A stretch of DNA of 64,000 nt from Tetraselmis striata (GCA_006384855.1 VCJN01002737.1:169001-233000); one strand, 5' to 3'. Shown: positions 12,381 to 25,006, counted from the stretch's first letter. The notes: generated by a model from the sequence alone, not told the origin. Numbers and translations are program-made.

Positions 12381-12889
12381 TGATACTTCAAGCAGAGCGC
12401 GGCCCGGCAGTTTTGTGTAGCAGCGACAAAATGACCCCGTAGTTTGTGACCGTTGAATAACTGCATATCGAGTGAGAACATCGATCAGTGCTTGCGTTGC
12501 CTTCTTTGGGTGGGTAAAACTCTCCTAGGGTGGCCACTGCACCGATGATGCAGGAATTTGATATTGCGCCCATAGAGGCTATGGCCGCTGCGGCACGGGC
12601 TCGGGCGTTCCTGAAAGCATCCGACTTGAATACATGTATAACCCACTTCGTATATCAGCCAAATCGGGCAAGCAAGCCCTAACATGTGGACGTCGGGGAC
12701 TGTGCGGTGGTTAGATCGACTAGCTAGGGCGAACGTAGGGCTAGCTGTTTGAGGGGGCGCACTTTCCACTTGAGTGGAGGTCGCTAGCCGCGCGCGATGC
12801 CGCTAAACTAGTAACGGCATCGGCGTGGGCGCGTTAAGAATCGCCGGCATCGTTAACACGCACTAAAATATGGCGGGGTATATATGTCC

Positions 12890-13665
12890 AAGCGTCTTAT
12901 TTATGCGTCAAACCCGCCCGTTGCCACTACAGTACGGTGTGGGTGTCCCCGCGGGGGTTGTGGCCTGGCTGCACATTATGATACAATTACGCACCCGAGT
13001 ATTTCCCACTGCACGCCGATTGGCCCGATGTCATGCCTGAGCGGTTCCTTGAACATTGCCTTGCATGTCGCGGAGGTGAATCTGAGACTATCGAACATAT
13101 GTTGGTGGATTCGCGGTGGGGATATCACCGTCATAATTTGGGGTTGTTATTTCCGGAGTTTAGGGATTTTAGTAGAAGTCATGTTATTGCGTCAACGCTT
13201 GAGGACTGAACTGCCTTTATTTTGGGCGGGGTCCCCCTCTTCTTTCACGGCGCCATGGATTTTACTGGGAATGGGAAAATTTTCCGGCTATGGCGTCGGG
13301 CCCTCCCTACTCACATCGCCTTTTTTGTTGCACATGTATCGCCCTCCCGAAAGGCTTTGCTCCGCGGGTTCGGGCTTGCCTCAACTCGCATTACTCGAAT
13401 GGGCCGAGGTCCAAACGGGTAGGGCGGACCTTTCGTGGTCAGTGCCGAGTATATTGATGGCAGTGTTTCAGACGGTGATCCAACAATGTTGGAAATTCCA
13501 TCACTGTCCCATAGTTAGTCTTGCAGAATGCTTCGGCAATTTGCTTGGTGACTAGAACGGAGCGTCGCCTACCCAGGGTTGCCGTACCTGGTGCCCAAAC
13601 GGCCGTTGTAGAGACGCTGCAAGGGTTTCATTGCTCCCGGTCCTGTCCCGGGGGCGGAAAAATAA
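12890..13665 (+). mobile_element. LINE family B, 3' portion with zinc-knuckle remnant
   Basis: One frame near 13015-13200 reads EHCLACRGGESETIEHMLVD, a Cys-x2-Cys-x8-His arrangement typical of the zinc knuckle behind LINE reverse transcriptases. It is followed by a leucine-rich tail (LGLLFPEFRDF, later FRLWRRALPTHIAFFVAHVS). The frame is interrupted by a stop after the knuckle. The last ~100 bp, ending CCTGTCCCGGGGGCGGAAAA, are found inverted in the 726-bp repeats at the window end, which marks this as the element's 3' terminus. Confidence 0.6.
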
Positions 13666-13689
13666 AGAAATACCTGTCGCCTGCACCGC

Positions 13690-14406
13690 GCTACCACGCG
13701 CGCGGGCACGCGCATGTATTCATGCTGTACGTCTACCTGTACTTTCTGAGCGTGCTGGCCGCGGCCCGCCACGAGCAGGCGCGGACGGTCGTCATGTGCG
13801 GATGCCACCAACGTCGTCGCTCTCCCTGCTACACAGTCCTTCACTGCCCCTGGCGACAGCGCGGGACCGCCGCGGCAACAACGGCGGCACCGCCCAGCAT
13901 CCCCCATCGCAGCTGTGTGCGGCAACGTATCTTCGGGAGCGTGAGGCGGACGAGTCGCGATGTCGCTCACCTGAGCGGCGCGGCGGAGCTCTCGTCAGCC
14001 ATTCCATTCCGTTAAGACTTCAGGGACGGACGGACATTCCGGCAAACACTTGACACTCAGTCGACCCCCAGGAATCCCGCTTGGAGCATCTCTGCAGTCC
14101 CAGGGTGAGCATCCCCTGCCCCTCCTTGCCCTGACGCGGATCGCAGCCGGCCAGTGGCTGCCCCCGACCCCCCTCCCCACCGCAGCCGTTTGGTACGAGT
14201 GGTGGCATGTGGCCTACCGCAGCGCTGCCAACCGGAGGCACGGCCACTGCGGTGCAACCCCCATCACCGCAGCCGCAGTCGCCCGCAAACGAGGCGGCGC
14301 CCGCCGGGACAGGGATACAGGGGGGGCTATCGCTGTCCTGTCTCAGCGCTCAGGCGGTGGCAAGCCTGCCTGGTGCCGCCGTCGAGAGGCTGTCTTCTGC
14401 TAATCA

Positions 14407-14438
<32 letters not shown>

Positions 14439-15040
14439 CCCCACCCATGGCGCTACTCGTACCTGCGGGCACAAATCCTCGCCCGCCCTGTCCTGCCTTA
14501 CCTTGCCTTGTGTTATCTTGCCTTTGCTACCCTACTCGCTACCCTGAGAAGTATGTTCTACGTCCCAAGCTACCTTTGGGGTGTCCCCCTCCCCCCCCCC
14601 CCCCCCCAATCACCACCACACACCTTCCAGTAGCCAGTGGCCAGCTCCCTGTGCCTTGTCGCCCTCTGAGACCCCGCCCCCTTCCTACAATACTCAACCC
14701 ACTCTATCCTACCTCGCTCAACCCTATCGTTTCTTGCTGACCAACCTGCTAGCCCGGCAACCAGGTTCTCCGCCTCGAGTTGCCTCCGGGCTCCACCCCC
14801 ACCCACACGCACATCTCCTCACCGCCCTCCCCTGCGCCCTCTCCCCTGCGCATGTAGCGTCACTTTCTGAGCATCCCATCCCCCGCCCCCTGCCCTTCCC
14901 TGACCGCTTTAGCTCCCTGTGCGCCACTCGCTGCTAAACTTGCGTTGCCCCGCGGCTCCGCCCATCCAGGTGGAGAACCACATCCAGCAGCAGCAGCAGC
15001 GCGCCGGGAGGCAGGCCAGGCCAGGCAGGTTGGCGTGAGG
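13690..15040 (+). other. Possible exons between LINE-B and LRRC56
   Basis: Several GC-rich pieces look exon-like but cannot be joined with confidence. A frame at about 13720 reads MLYVYLYFLSVLAAARHEQA; a Pro/Ala-rich frame at about 14186-14406 runs straight into a 29-C run; and CATCCAG|GTGGAGAACC at about 14973 opens a Gln-rich frame ending in TGA at about 15036, only ~40 bp before the LRRC56 start. They may be 5' UTR exons of LRRC56 or the end of a small upstream gene. Confidence 0.25.
14408..14607 (+). repeat. Long C-runs upstream of LRRC56
   Basis: Runs of 29 C (14408-14436) and 17 C (14591-14607) on the LRRC56 sense strand. Confidence 0.9.
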
Positions 15041-15076
15041 GTGAGAGGTTAGAGGGGAGGGAAGGAGGTGCGCAGC

Positions 15077-18000
15077 ATGGCCTCATCCCGCGGCAGCAGC
15101 GGCCCGATCTACACGGAGGACAACCGCGTGGAGAACCCGCGCATCTCGCCGCACGCGCACGCCCATGCCGCGGCCTCGCGCCCCTCCTCCGGCGGCAGCT
15201 CCGCCCCGCCGGACGACGGCTCCGCGGAGATGGAGTCGTACGCGCTTGAGCGGCAGGAGGAGGTGGACGCGCTGCGCCGCATCTCCGGCCATGAGGTGGG
15301 CAGCTCCGCACCCCCCGCCACTGCCCCATCATGCCCACCCCCACCCAGCTCTGTGTACCGTATCCACAGTCAGAGCCACCCAGGATAGCAACACGCACAC
15401 GCACACGGGAGGGGGGGCACAGCAGCCAGGCCCAGCGGTGCTGTCCACGCGATGCTGCGCTGAGCAGCACAGACCTGCTGCTGCTGGGGGGGGGGGGGGG
15501 GGGGGGGGGGGCACCATTCCATCACATGCACGCACGCATACGGAGCCCCGGCGAACAAACTTTGGGTTTGTGCAGAATCCCCCCCCCCCCCCCCCCCCCC
15601 TCCTCCCAGCGTTCGCACAGAGGCGTAGTTAGAATTAAGGCCTCAACGTACCACCACAGAATCATTGATGCGACATGGCAAAGCAATTCACTATTTGGGA
15701 GGGGGCTGCAAACCACACCACATGGTGCACGGTAACCGGTGTATACACATGCACACATGGTGCGCGTGTTTGAAAGAGAAATTGGGGGGCCGGGGGGGGG
15801 GGGGGGGCGGGGGGCGGTGCAGGCCGATATGCAGGAATTCACGAACAACAGTAATCGTGCCGCCATTTCTCATCAAACAGAGAGGTGGGGGGGGGGGGTG
15901 GGGGGTGGGGGGGAGGGAATTCCGGAAGGTTCTCCTGTGAATTGTCACCCATTGCCAGGGTGTCAACCCCACCAGCGCCCTGTCCTGTTCCCTGGCACCT
16001 CGGTGTAGAAGCAGCCTGCTGCGCGTGGAAGCCGCCGGTCCCCTTTTCACCCGGGGGGCGCACACATGCCAAACAGCCTCAGCCGCCCGGCAGAGCGCGT
16101 GCGATTTTCGCTTCCACGAACCCCTCAGCGTGATGGGCTGGCTCATCACCGCCGCCCGCGCAGGACCTGGCGCTGGTGACCTCGCTCACGATGACGGTGG
16201 ATACCACGGAGGTCAGCATCAGCCACCTGGGGGAGGTGAGGCCGAGGCCGCCGCGCGGTCCCCGCCCGCCCTCCGCTCTCGAAGCCGCCGCAGAATTGAA
16301 GCGAGGGAGCCGCGACCCCCTCCCACTGGGCACCGTCCGCGCTCATCTGACAGCTCTCTCACTCACCCACATGTGCCTCCTCCCCCGCCCCGCGTTAACC
16401 ACAGCACATGCCGCGGCTGACGGAACTGAAGATGAACCACAGCGTAGTCGAGTCTGTTCGCGACCTGGGGACCGGGCTGCACCACCTGCAGGTACCCCCC
16501 CCCCCCCCCCCCCCCCTTGGATGTCAATCTGATGTATTCGCGAACAGGGGATCCTTCCGAGTAAGCCTTGGGTACCTGTACTACACGAGAGTGATATTGC
16601 TCGCTGAGTACCGCATGAGGTGTTACAAGCTTGCTGATCCCCCAAATGTCGTGGCATCTGCGGTGACGTATGGACGCGGATGTCAGGAAGATAGGGTGCG
16701 GGGCGTGTGCCGACGGCGTGTGGCCGCCGTGCTGCAGCTGTGCACAATAAGATGTGGTAGAATCCGTATGTGTGTGGCAGGTGCTTTGTTCCCGGAGTCG
16801 CGTTGCCGCTGATGATTCCCAGCTGCTGGCTGCTAAATAGTACGCTCCGGCACGGAGCCGCGTCCCGTAGGGAACCCGGCAGGGCCCGGCACACACACGC
16901 GCTGCGCTTGTCGCCGGTGTTGGATCGTGCTGCAATAGATCAAGGACATATGCCGGGCCGCGGCTACTTGTGCGGCGCTGGCAAGCTCCGAGTGGTGCTC
17001 CTGGCACACAAGGCCCCATCAGTCCGCCCCATAACCGAGGGCAGCCATCAGCGGGGTATTCAGTACTGCTCCTTTAGTACTACAGTGTCGCAAAGAGTCG
17101 CTGAGATTATAACACCATAGCCCATCTGTGCAAGTGGTATATATGTTTCATCTCCCGGTCCGGGCTCCACCTGTACCGTACCACGTACAAAGCTCACGAT
17201 GATATAATCACTGTGACTCCTCACAACAGTGAGAGTACTTCAGGAGGAGCGCCTCTCTGATGGCTGTCGTTGGTACTGGGACGGACTGCCAGTACGTGGC
17301 TCGGTAAATTATACTCCGGTCTGCGTTCACCTGTCTATATCCCCCCCCCCCCCCCCCCACGGTCGGGCCCTTTCTTGCAGCGCTCACCCCCTCTCTCCGC
17401 TCACCCTTATCCCCTGGACAGGTGCTGTGGCTCTCGCGCTGCGGCCTGAGGCACCTGGACGGCGTCGCCTCCTTGCCGCACCTGCGCGAGCTGTACGCCT
17501 CCTTCAACGACATCTCCAGCCTTGACGCGCTGCAGGTCCGCACCCCCCCCCTTACTGCCCCCCTCATGCAGCATCCCCGCCTTCACAGCATCGGGCGGCG
17601 CGCCAGGCATCGCATCACACTTTAATCCCTCTGCGGGCATCCAGCGCGGACATGCGCGCCCCCCCCCCCCCCCCCCCCCCCATTCCCCCAGTGTTTGGCC
17701 GGTATCACCCCAAGGGCTGCGCTAGCCGCGGTCATTGCAGCGCACTGTGGCTGCATGCGCGCTTGTTCTCGGCCGGGACGCGCACTAATCTTGCCTGCCC
17801 GCATGGCCTCTGTAGAAGGGTGGGAGGCGGAAGTTATATTCGTTTGTGTGTGTGTTGGGGGGGGGGGGGGGGGGGGGGGGGAGGGGGGTACAGGAAGAAT
17901 GGGCATTCACACAATCCATTCCTGCCAGCCTGCCACAGGACCCCCCCCCCCCGCCAACACACACACACACACAAACACACCTCCTTTGCGTCATCTAGAG

Positions 18001-20571
18001 CCTGAGTCGCAGCGCAGCATGGCGATCAGCCGCCGTGCTCCCTCCCTCCACTGAGCCATGCTGCTGCTGTCGCCACCAGGGCTGCGATGAGCTGGAGGTG
18101 GTGGACCTGGAGGGCAATAGCGTGCGCAGCCTGGCAGACGTGGACATCCTGGGGCTGTGCTGGCGCCTGGAGGCGGCTGTGCTGGAGGGCAACCCCGTGG
18201 CGGGGCTGCCGGGCTACCGCCCCCACGTTGCGGCGGCGGTGCCCACGCTCCTCACGCTGGACGAGGCGCCGGTCACCGCGGAGGAGCGCGCCGCGGGGCA
18301 AGCGGCGGCTGAGGCGGGGCCAGGCGGCGGCGGCGGAGGCGGCAGTGCGGAGAGCAGCGGCGACTCGGCGGCGGAGCTGGCGGGCGAGGCGGCGGTGGTG
18401 GCGGCGGCGGTGAAGGGTGCGCGCGTGGGCTTCGACAGCCACGAGTACGAGGAGGTACCCGCCGCCGGCCCGCCAAGGAGGGAGGGAGGAGGGGGGGCAG
18501 TGTGTGCTTGCTGGCTGCTGTGCGCGCTCTCCGCTTTGCTTGGCCCGGACCGACAGGGTTAAGCAGGTCGGATGTGGAGGACCGCAGCAATAATATGTCT
18601 GCTGTGGCTGTCGGCATGACAGATGCATTCCGGCAGTGTCACGTCGCTGCTCCTATACCAGTTTGTATTATTTGTGAAAACTCTCCAGCTGTCTGCCCAT
18701 GCTTGCATTAACAAATTTGTACTCGTATATGTGTCTATCTGGACATGGCTGGTTGTACAGATGCCGATGGGGTGCGAGGAAATTGTCCGGGAAGTTGACC
18801 GGTAGCAAAGTATCCATCCTTTCCAATCTCTATTTAGACGAGCCAGTCGGAATCGGTACAAATCGCCATGAGATTACCCCCAAAGCCCACTCTTTCTAAC
18901 TGCCCTGTTGGCACCCGTATGTATGGCTATGGCCAAACATTCGCAAAATGCTGTGGTGATTCCCCCAGCTTTCTTATGATGCAAATAAGTGTCGCTTGCT
19001 GCGGGTTGGTTGTCCTCTCCCGGCTGATATTCATGTTTGTTTGTTTACATGAGGAGGGTGTGGGTGGTCCCCACCGGGGGAAGGGCAGGGGGGGTGGAAG
19101 CCCGCGGCGGCTGTCCTTTTTATGCCGTAGCTGTTTTTTGCGCTGATTTAGCTCCGCTGTGTCCAGGTGGAGGCGGCGGTGGCGGAGGGGCTGGAGGTGC
19201 GGCCGGGCACGGCGGGGCTGCGCAAGAGCCTGGCGCACCTGCGGCCCAGCACGACCGGTCAGATGCGGCGCGGCTCGGCCGGCGGGCGGCCCAGCCGACC
19301 CAGCAGCGCCTTCCGGCCCAGCAGCCGACAGCGGCCGCGCACCGGGGTGGCGCTCGGAGGCACCAGCACCGCCGCGGGGCTGCCGCCGCGGCACGGGGCG
19401 CCGCCCGGCCGGTCGCTGGCCAGCGCGGGCGGCCTCTTCTGGCGCAAGCACCACCAGCTGGGCGCATCGGCCGGCGGGATGTGGCCCGAGCCGAGCGAGC
19501 CCGGCGCTGACGGCGCCGTCGAGGGCAGTGAGCTCACGCAGGGGGCCGCGGCGGGCGCGCTGGGCGGCGGCGCCGCGGCTGCGCTGCGCCGCCGACGCGG
19601 CGGAGGCGGTGCCAAGGGGCTCTCTGCCTCGGTGGGTGCGGCGTCCGCCGCCTCGCTTCGCCAGCAGTGCGGTGGGCAGGAGCAGCTCAGCGTCGCGCAG
19701 ATACTGGTACAGAGCCCGGCCGCTCAACAGCATCGCGGTCGTTCAAATTCCCCTCCCCCCCCCCCCCCCCCCCCCCCGATGTGCACGTACAATTAACTCC
19801 GAGATGTTCTTGGAAATGCCGATGTTTGTCCGGGGCGCGCCGGTACATATCCGCCCCAGTCGCTTGATCTATGTTGAGAACGCCCCCCCTCCCCCCCCCC
19901 CTTCGCCCCCCCCCCCCCCCCCCCCGCTTGCTCTCGGGCTGGTTTAACAGGCGGAGCTGCGCGAGTGGAAGATCAGCGCAACGGAGGCGGTGTTACGCGA
20001 CGAAGACCTGGCGGCGGTGCCCACGCCCGCCCTGGACAGCGACGACGAGGCGGCATTCGCCGGGGAGGCGGAGGGCGTGGAGCTCATGACGCTAGGCAGT
20101 TCCGACAGCGAAGGCGGCGGCGAGGAGAACACGCGGCGGTTGCCGGCCCCACCGCCGGCCAGCCACGCCGCCGCGGGAGCAGCAAGCCCCCGCACGCCGA
20201 AGCACCGAGCCGCCATCGCCGACGCCGCGGGATTGGCCCGCCCGATGTTTGAGGCGTCAATGGAGGCCCAGGCGACGCTGCCCGGGTCTGGGTCGGCGGC
20301 CGAGTCGCCGTCCGGCCGGCCCGCGTCCGGGCGCCGACCGCCGCCCGGGGGCAGCCGGCCAGTTTGTGCGCTCCCGCCTGGCGTGCCGCCGTCACGCAGC
20401 CGTAGCGGCGCCCTGAGCAGCCGCCCCTCCTCTGCCTCCTCGGACGGCTCGCGCCACTCGTCGCCGGGCAGCAACGGCCGACCCACCACGCCGCTGCTCG
20501 GCTCACTACGGGAGAAGCATCTCGGCGCCGCGCCGCCCTTTTTGGCTACCAAGGAAGCGGTGCAATCCTGA
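15077..20571 (+). CDS. LRRC56: LRRC56 / ODA8-like ciliary leucine-rich repeat protein
   Basis: Seven phase-0 exons: 15077-15295, 16164-16235, 16405-16491, 17422-17535, 18080-18454, 19167-19631 and 19951-20571 (stop TGA), about 650 residues. From memory the match to LRRC56 is collinear: TMTVDTTEVSISHLG, then LTELKMNHSVVESVRDLGT, VLWLSRCGLRHLDGVASLP, LRELYASFNDISSLDALQ, LEVVDLEGNSVRSLADVDI, and a closing YRPHVAAAVPTLLTLDEAPV. These are five to six leucine-rich repeats over about residues 80-230 plus an LRR cap. The C-terminal ~360 residues are Ala/Gly/Ser/Pro-rich and disordered, as is common in this family. In Chlamydomonas (ODA8) and humans the protein works with intraflagellar transport in maturation and loading of outer dynein arms. 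The start is the first ATG in frame; the small exons break within or between repeats. Most introns contain C- or G-runs. Confidence 0.88.
15486..15925 (+). repeat. G- and C-runs in LRRC56 intron 1
   Basis: 26 G (15486-15511), 22 C (15579-15600), and interrupted G-rich tracts at about 15786-15815 and 15886-15916, all within intron 1. Confidence 0.9.
16495..16516 (+). repeat. C-run directly after the LRRC56 exon 3 donor
   Basis: Exon 3 ends CTGCAG and the intron begins GTA followed at once by 22 C. A further run of 18 C lies at 17341-17358, about 60 bp before the exon 4 acceptor. Confidence 0.95.
17659..17952 (+). repeat. C- and G-runs in LRRC56 intron 4
   Basis: A C-run of about 22 (17659-17680), 25 G (17857-17881) and about 12 C near 17941-17952, followed by a short (CA)n. 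The G- and C-runs could pair in the transcript. Confidence 0.9.
19755..19925 (+). repeat. C-runs in LRRC56 intron 6
   Basis: 23 C (19755-19777, with one early T just before) and two nearby runs at 19891-19901 and 19906-19925, the last ending about 25 bp before the exon 7 acceptor TTTAACAG. Confidence 0.9.
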
Positions 20572-20672
20572 GGCACGGGGCTGGGCGGCGGCCGCGAGGT
20601 CGTCCCCACAGCCGTGCACCGTGCACCCTGGGCGCGCAGCCTGCTCCAGCTACAGCACCTCAGGGTACCGAG

Positions 20673-20681
20673 TGTAATAAA
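20673..20681 (+). terminator. Probable LRRC56 poly(A) signal
   Basis: TGTAATAAA lies about 100 bp after the LRRC56 stop. It contains both TGTAA, the chlorophyte signal, and AATAAA. Confidence 0.5.
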
Positions 20682-20704
20682 GTCGTCTATTTGTGATTTT
20701 TTTG

Positions 20705-21885
20705 CTACATCATGGTTAGTCGGCTATTGCGGGTGTTCAATTGAGGTTTATTGGTATTTGTCCTGCATATCCTTGACGTATAGAAAATTGATTACATCAT
20801 GGCTTCCATAAATGCGCACTACAAACAAAACTAACAACAACTATGAAAAGTTGCCAGCAAAAGAGAGACATAAGCCTGTAACCAAGGTCGAGCAGGAGGC
20901 CGGGGAGCCAAGAACCAAGGAGGAGCCAAGGGAACCACGACGTCGCCAAGCTGCGCCATGAACCAAAGGGACCACCGCCCCGGGGTAGGCTATCAGCCGC
21001 GGCGAGGACGCTTGCAACCAATGACCCGGGTCATAGCAACACATGCCGACGAGCGACGCGACGCAGGCGCAGTAGCACAATCACGTGCCGCGCGCGCGGC
21101 CGCGACCCCGCCAAGAACGTTGTCTGCATGTGCCATGTTGATGAGCAAGGAGAAACGACGGCGCCACGCAAACAAGAGCTGGCCGATTTTTTGGCCAGTG
21201 TGTGTGTGGCTAGCTTTCGCGAGCTCCACCAAGAAAGCCTCAGCATGCGGGGCCAGCGAGCCAAACTCGGAAACGGCGAAAGGAACAAAGCGAAGCACGC
21301 CGGCGGCGTTTCGGACACCCTCGTCATACTTCTGGATTTTGTGGCGCTCTGTAGCCCGCAAAGCAGTCGTTGGGTCCGAGCTTGACACGCCGAGGATAGG
21401 GGCGATGGTGGTATCGACAGCAACCGTGTTCCCGCGGATACCACCATACCCAAAAAGCCCAACATCGGCCGGCCGGCCGTCGCTGCCCTTCGGAAGAGAA
21501 ACAAGCAGAAAATTGATGCACTAGCTCAAAGAAGTGCCAAGCCAATAAGAGGGGCGGGGGTCGAGGGATCACTCTTGCTTTTTGAATCCGCCGTATCTGC
21601 TCGCTCGTGTTGGTTGTTATTGTGACTAAGATATTCGATGTTCCATAGTAGAGTTGCATCTCATTGAATGTGATGCATTATAATAAACTTCGTATTCGAG
21701 GCCGCAGCAGCGGGGCGCGCAAAACATTCATTGGTGGCGGCATCCAAATGCCACATGTACATGAACGTATTGCATGAAACGATTGACTATGCCCGCTAGC
21801 ATGCACCGAATAAAATAACAAAATATCGGTCAGAATTTGTAATTTTATTAAGACTACATTATGGTTAGTCGGCTATTGCGGGTGT
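20705..21885 (-). mobile_element. LINE C-terminal fragment between 32-bp direct repeats
   Basis: On the minus strand about 21500-20990 encodes RPADVGLFGYGGI, VDTTIAPILGVSSSDP, LRATERHKIQKYDEGVRNAA and RFVPFAVSEFGSLAPHAEAF. This is the conserved end of algal and protist non-LTR elements (RADV...VDV...P, then KY...F.PF..E.FG). It is a different family from LINE-A. The segment lies between CTACATCATGGTTAGTCGGC at 20705 (32 bp) and a copy at 21854-21885 with one mismatch, which could be an unusually long target-site duplication. Confidence 0.5.
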
Positions 21886-23523
21886 AACCCTCAATAGTGG
21901 ATACATTGCATTTCTTTTGTGCTTTTTCCACTATTCGCTAATGGCGCATTATATTTTGACACCATAATGATGGGTAATGTCAAAAGCCGCATTCATCTTT
22001 TCTGGATTCGGTTGTGATGATATATGTCCATGTTTACCTATTTTGATAAAATATATGTACTATAGGACCGCGCGCAATTCGGCGCACACGGTTTGTGGGA
22101 AAAATATGTGATAAACAAGCAAACGTAGCAGCATCTGGCATGCTATCGCAGATAGCATGGCGCGGTGGACGAACTCACGTCTCAAGAGCAGCTTAATCAG
22201 CCGCAGGTATATACTCCAACCATGTTTCATTGCGTTTCTAGAAAACTGCCACTGCGACTCATCGTCTTTGCTCTCGCTCGCTTCGGAGCTCCTTTAGCGG
22301 CGGCTTGGTAGTGGGGTTTTGTGTCAGCATATGATTATATTCATGCGGAGCAACGATCATTGTATACTGCCATGCTGCCCTGTATGGGATTCCATACGCA
22401 ATCATTATCGACGTCACGAGTTGGCGCCGCTGCAACAGGTGATGATTATTTGATTCCTCTTTTAGCATATCAAATCTGTTCATTTATCATTGTTGTGTTA
22501 TGAACTGCTGGCGCAGTCAATCTGCGTATGTCAGATTGCCAATAGGGGGTCAGGGGCGCTGCGAATGAGCCTCCCCCCTCCCGGCCACCGCCACCACGCA
22601 CACACAGACACACACACAAAGCCACCCATTCTTCCCCCTCTCTTCCACATGTTCACCTTGCAATCGAGTGGTATGATAGGTAGCCAGGCATTAGAAAATG
22701 TTGAATGATACGCCGCTGCGTTTTTCTCATCCCTAGCAGGAGGGTGTTGCAAAGGCGTCATTGGACATGATTACTTGTTTCAATGACACATTCCACTTTC
22801 TGTCGGTTTCAGCAGATAAAGTTGCACAAACGCTGCATATACCCTCTGCTTCACCACTGGCGTTGTTTTGAATCAGTGGAATCGCTACACGGAGGGTGGT
22901 AGACAAGCAGCACAACAGTGCCGTAGTAAGGGTAGCGCAGCATGCCATGCGCCTATATGCCGTTGCAAGTGTGACCATTACACGAGTAGGATATGCTACG
23001 ACTTAGTATATGTGTACAAGTACTAAAAGTAAGATGTGTACCTGCAAATGCGGACATATACACCGTGTAATGCTCACGCCATGTGGCAAGAGCTTTTCTT
23101 TTGAGAGGAATGTCGCCTCGATTGTTACCTCGACTGCTAGAATCGGAGCTTGAGTTTCTACCCAGCGGCCTAGAGGTCACCGTTTCGATCTCCTTTGTTG
23201 TCGAGAATTGATGTCTCGGGCGGGGGGGGGGGGGGGGGGGGGGTAGTGTGACACTTATAAATACGAGTACGATATGCTACGAGTTAATACGTAGCGACTA
23301 TATTTGCACTAGTGTTGGGCACCGGCAGAGCTTCAAGCGCGGTGTGTGAGAATGAAGCAGCAGTGCATTTATGATGGCGGCGGCGCAGCGGCGGTGGTGA
23401 CAAATCGAGCCGGTGCGGGCGTGTGGTGCCTGCCGACGCCGTTTCTCGCGCGCGCTGCGGCGGTATCCTCCCCGGGCAGGTGCATGTAGTCCCCCAGTCG
23501 TACACCATGCCGATCCCTACAAC
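21886..23523. other. No gene seen; 22-G run
   Basis: This is AT-rich, low-information sequence. The only marked features are a G-run of 22 at 23222-23243 and a short CA-rich tract near 22600. ORFs here are short and look random. Confidence 0.6.
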
Positions 23524-25006
23524 TGTTGTGCGCAGCGTCCCTACCAACTCGCCATGTGCGGGTTCCGGCGCGAGCCGAGGACTGTGGGAGGGAACACGAA
23601 GCGCGGAGAGTGGGTGGTTACATAGAAGTGATCAGGCCCGCTGGGGCGCCGCACGCATCTAGGCAGGCGTTGCGGTGCCTGGTGCGCGCGCGAAGTGCTA
23701 GTGCGAACCATCAATGAGGATATGTACTACAGTACTCAAGCATACCCTAGATACATTGTACATATGCACAAGTGTACCAACACTGATGTCAACACCCCCT
23801 TCAATGTACGTCGCTAGGGGACGCACCAAGCACGAGGTTCAGCTGCCGACGCGAGTCGCTAGCCTAAAGAGACAGGAGCCTGCCATGCCCTGACCTCGGC
23901 GTGGATCATCGGGGTTGGCCCTCAAGGAAATCTAACCGCGTGGGCTTTAGCCTTACGGTGTCGAGCGAAGCAGGCTTGCGTCGAGTGACGCTTCTCCGGA
24001 AATGTTGAGCTCCCGCATGCCTTTGACGGGCTGGCGTGCCGAGCTTAATCAGTAGAAGAAGTGTTGGCGTCAGTCGCTAGCCTAGAGAGGCAGCCCGCCA
24101 TGCCTTGACTTTGGCGTGGGTCGAGTCTTGCCCTCTAGGGAGTCAGACTGCGCGGGCTGTCGAGCGGACTAAAGTCTCGGCTGACCGGTTCTCCTCGGCG
24201 CTGGTGTGCCGAGCTTCGCGCACTAATGTCCCGGTCGAGCCGAGCGGGCATAACGCTGAGAGCATTGTACATGGCGGCAGCGCCAGCGGCGCGGAAGCTG
24301 GCGTGTCGTGGTAGCCGACGCCCATGCTGCTGCCCATGTTGCCGTCCGTACCTGGTGCTGGGGCTCCCAGGTTCCGCGAGCAGAAATGCGAATTTCTGAC
24401 TGGTCGACAAGCCTTGCCCGAAGTTTCCGATCGGCCGAGCCTGTGGGTTCGGGCGGGAAATGCAATACGCGGCGGTCGCTGGCGTCTTGGTAACTGGCGA
24501 GCCCGTATATGGCGGTCGCGGTACCTCGCTTCCGGGTGTCCGCTGTTTTCGCTGAAGGTGCGCGAGCCTTGAGGCGACATTGCGCCGCGAGTGCGACGTG
24601 CACTCGTTGCTTGAGTGTCAAGACCCCTAGCTTCTGGCTGCGGTGGTCTCGGTTTTACGTCCGGGCTTCCCGCTTAGACGGACTTCCTCTGAGGTCTAGC
24701 GTCAAATAACTCTCCCTTGTAGAGGGCCCATGACCTGTTGTGCGCAACGTCCCTACCAACCTGCCATGTGCGGGTCCCGGCGCGAGCCGGGGACTGCGGG
24801 AGGGAGCATGAAGCGCGGAGAGTGGCTGGTTATACATAAGTGACCAGGCTCGTTGGGACGCCGCACACATCTAGGCAGGCGTTGCGGTGCCTAGTGCGCG
24901 CGTGTAGTGCTAGTGCGGACCATCAATCGTGATATGTACTAAAGTACTAAGACACACCCTAGCTACATGGTACATATGCAGTAGTGTACCAACAATGATG
25001 TCAACA
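23524..25006. mobile_element. Small non-autonomous LTR element (TRIM-like), non-coding
   Basis: Two 271-bp direct repeats, 23524-23794 and 24736-25006, both begin TGTTGTGCGC and end GATGTCAACA, giving the TGTTG...CAACA ends typical of LTRs. They differ at roughly a tenth of positions, so the insertion is old compared with the Ty3 element at 47-54 kb. The ~940-bp interior holds no recognisable gag or pol, and carries its own ~210-bp direct repeat (CGCTAGCCTAAAGAGACAGG at about 23863, related block at about 24074). A clear flanking duplication was not found. Size and structure fit a terminal-repeat retrotransposon in miniature. Confidence 0.6.

Noticed and set aside
14153-14740. Polyproline ORFs near 14.4 and 14.6 kb (similar ones at 4.7-5.1, 17.6 and 33.1 kb)
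   Set aside because: They arise from reading C-runs; the runs lie in introns or non-coding DNA.
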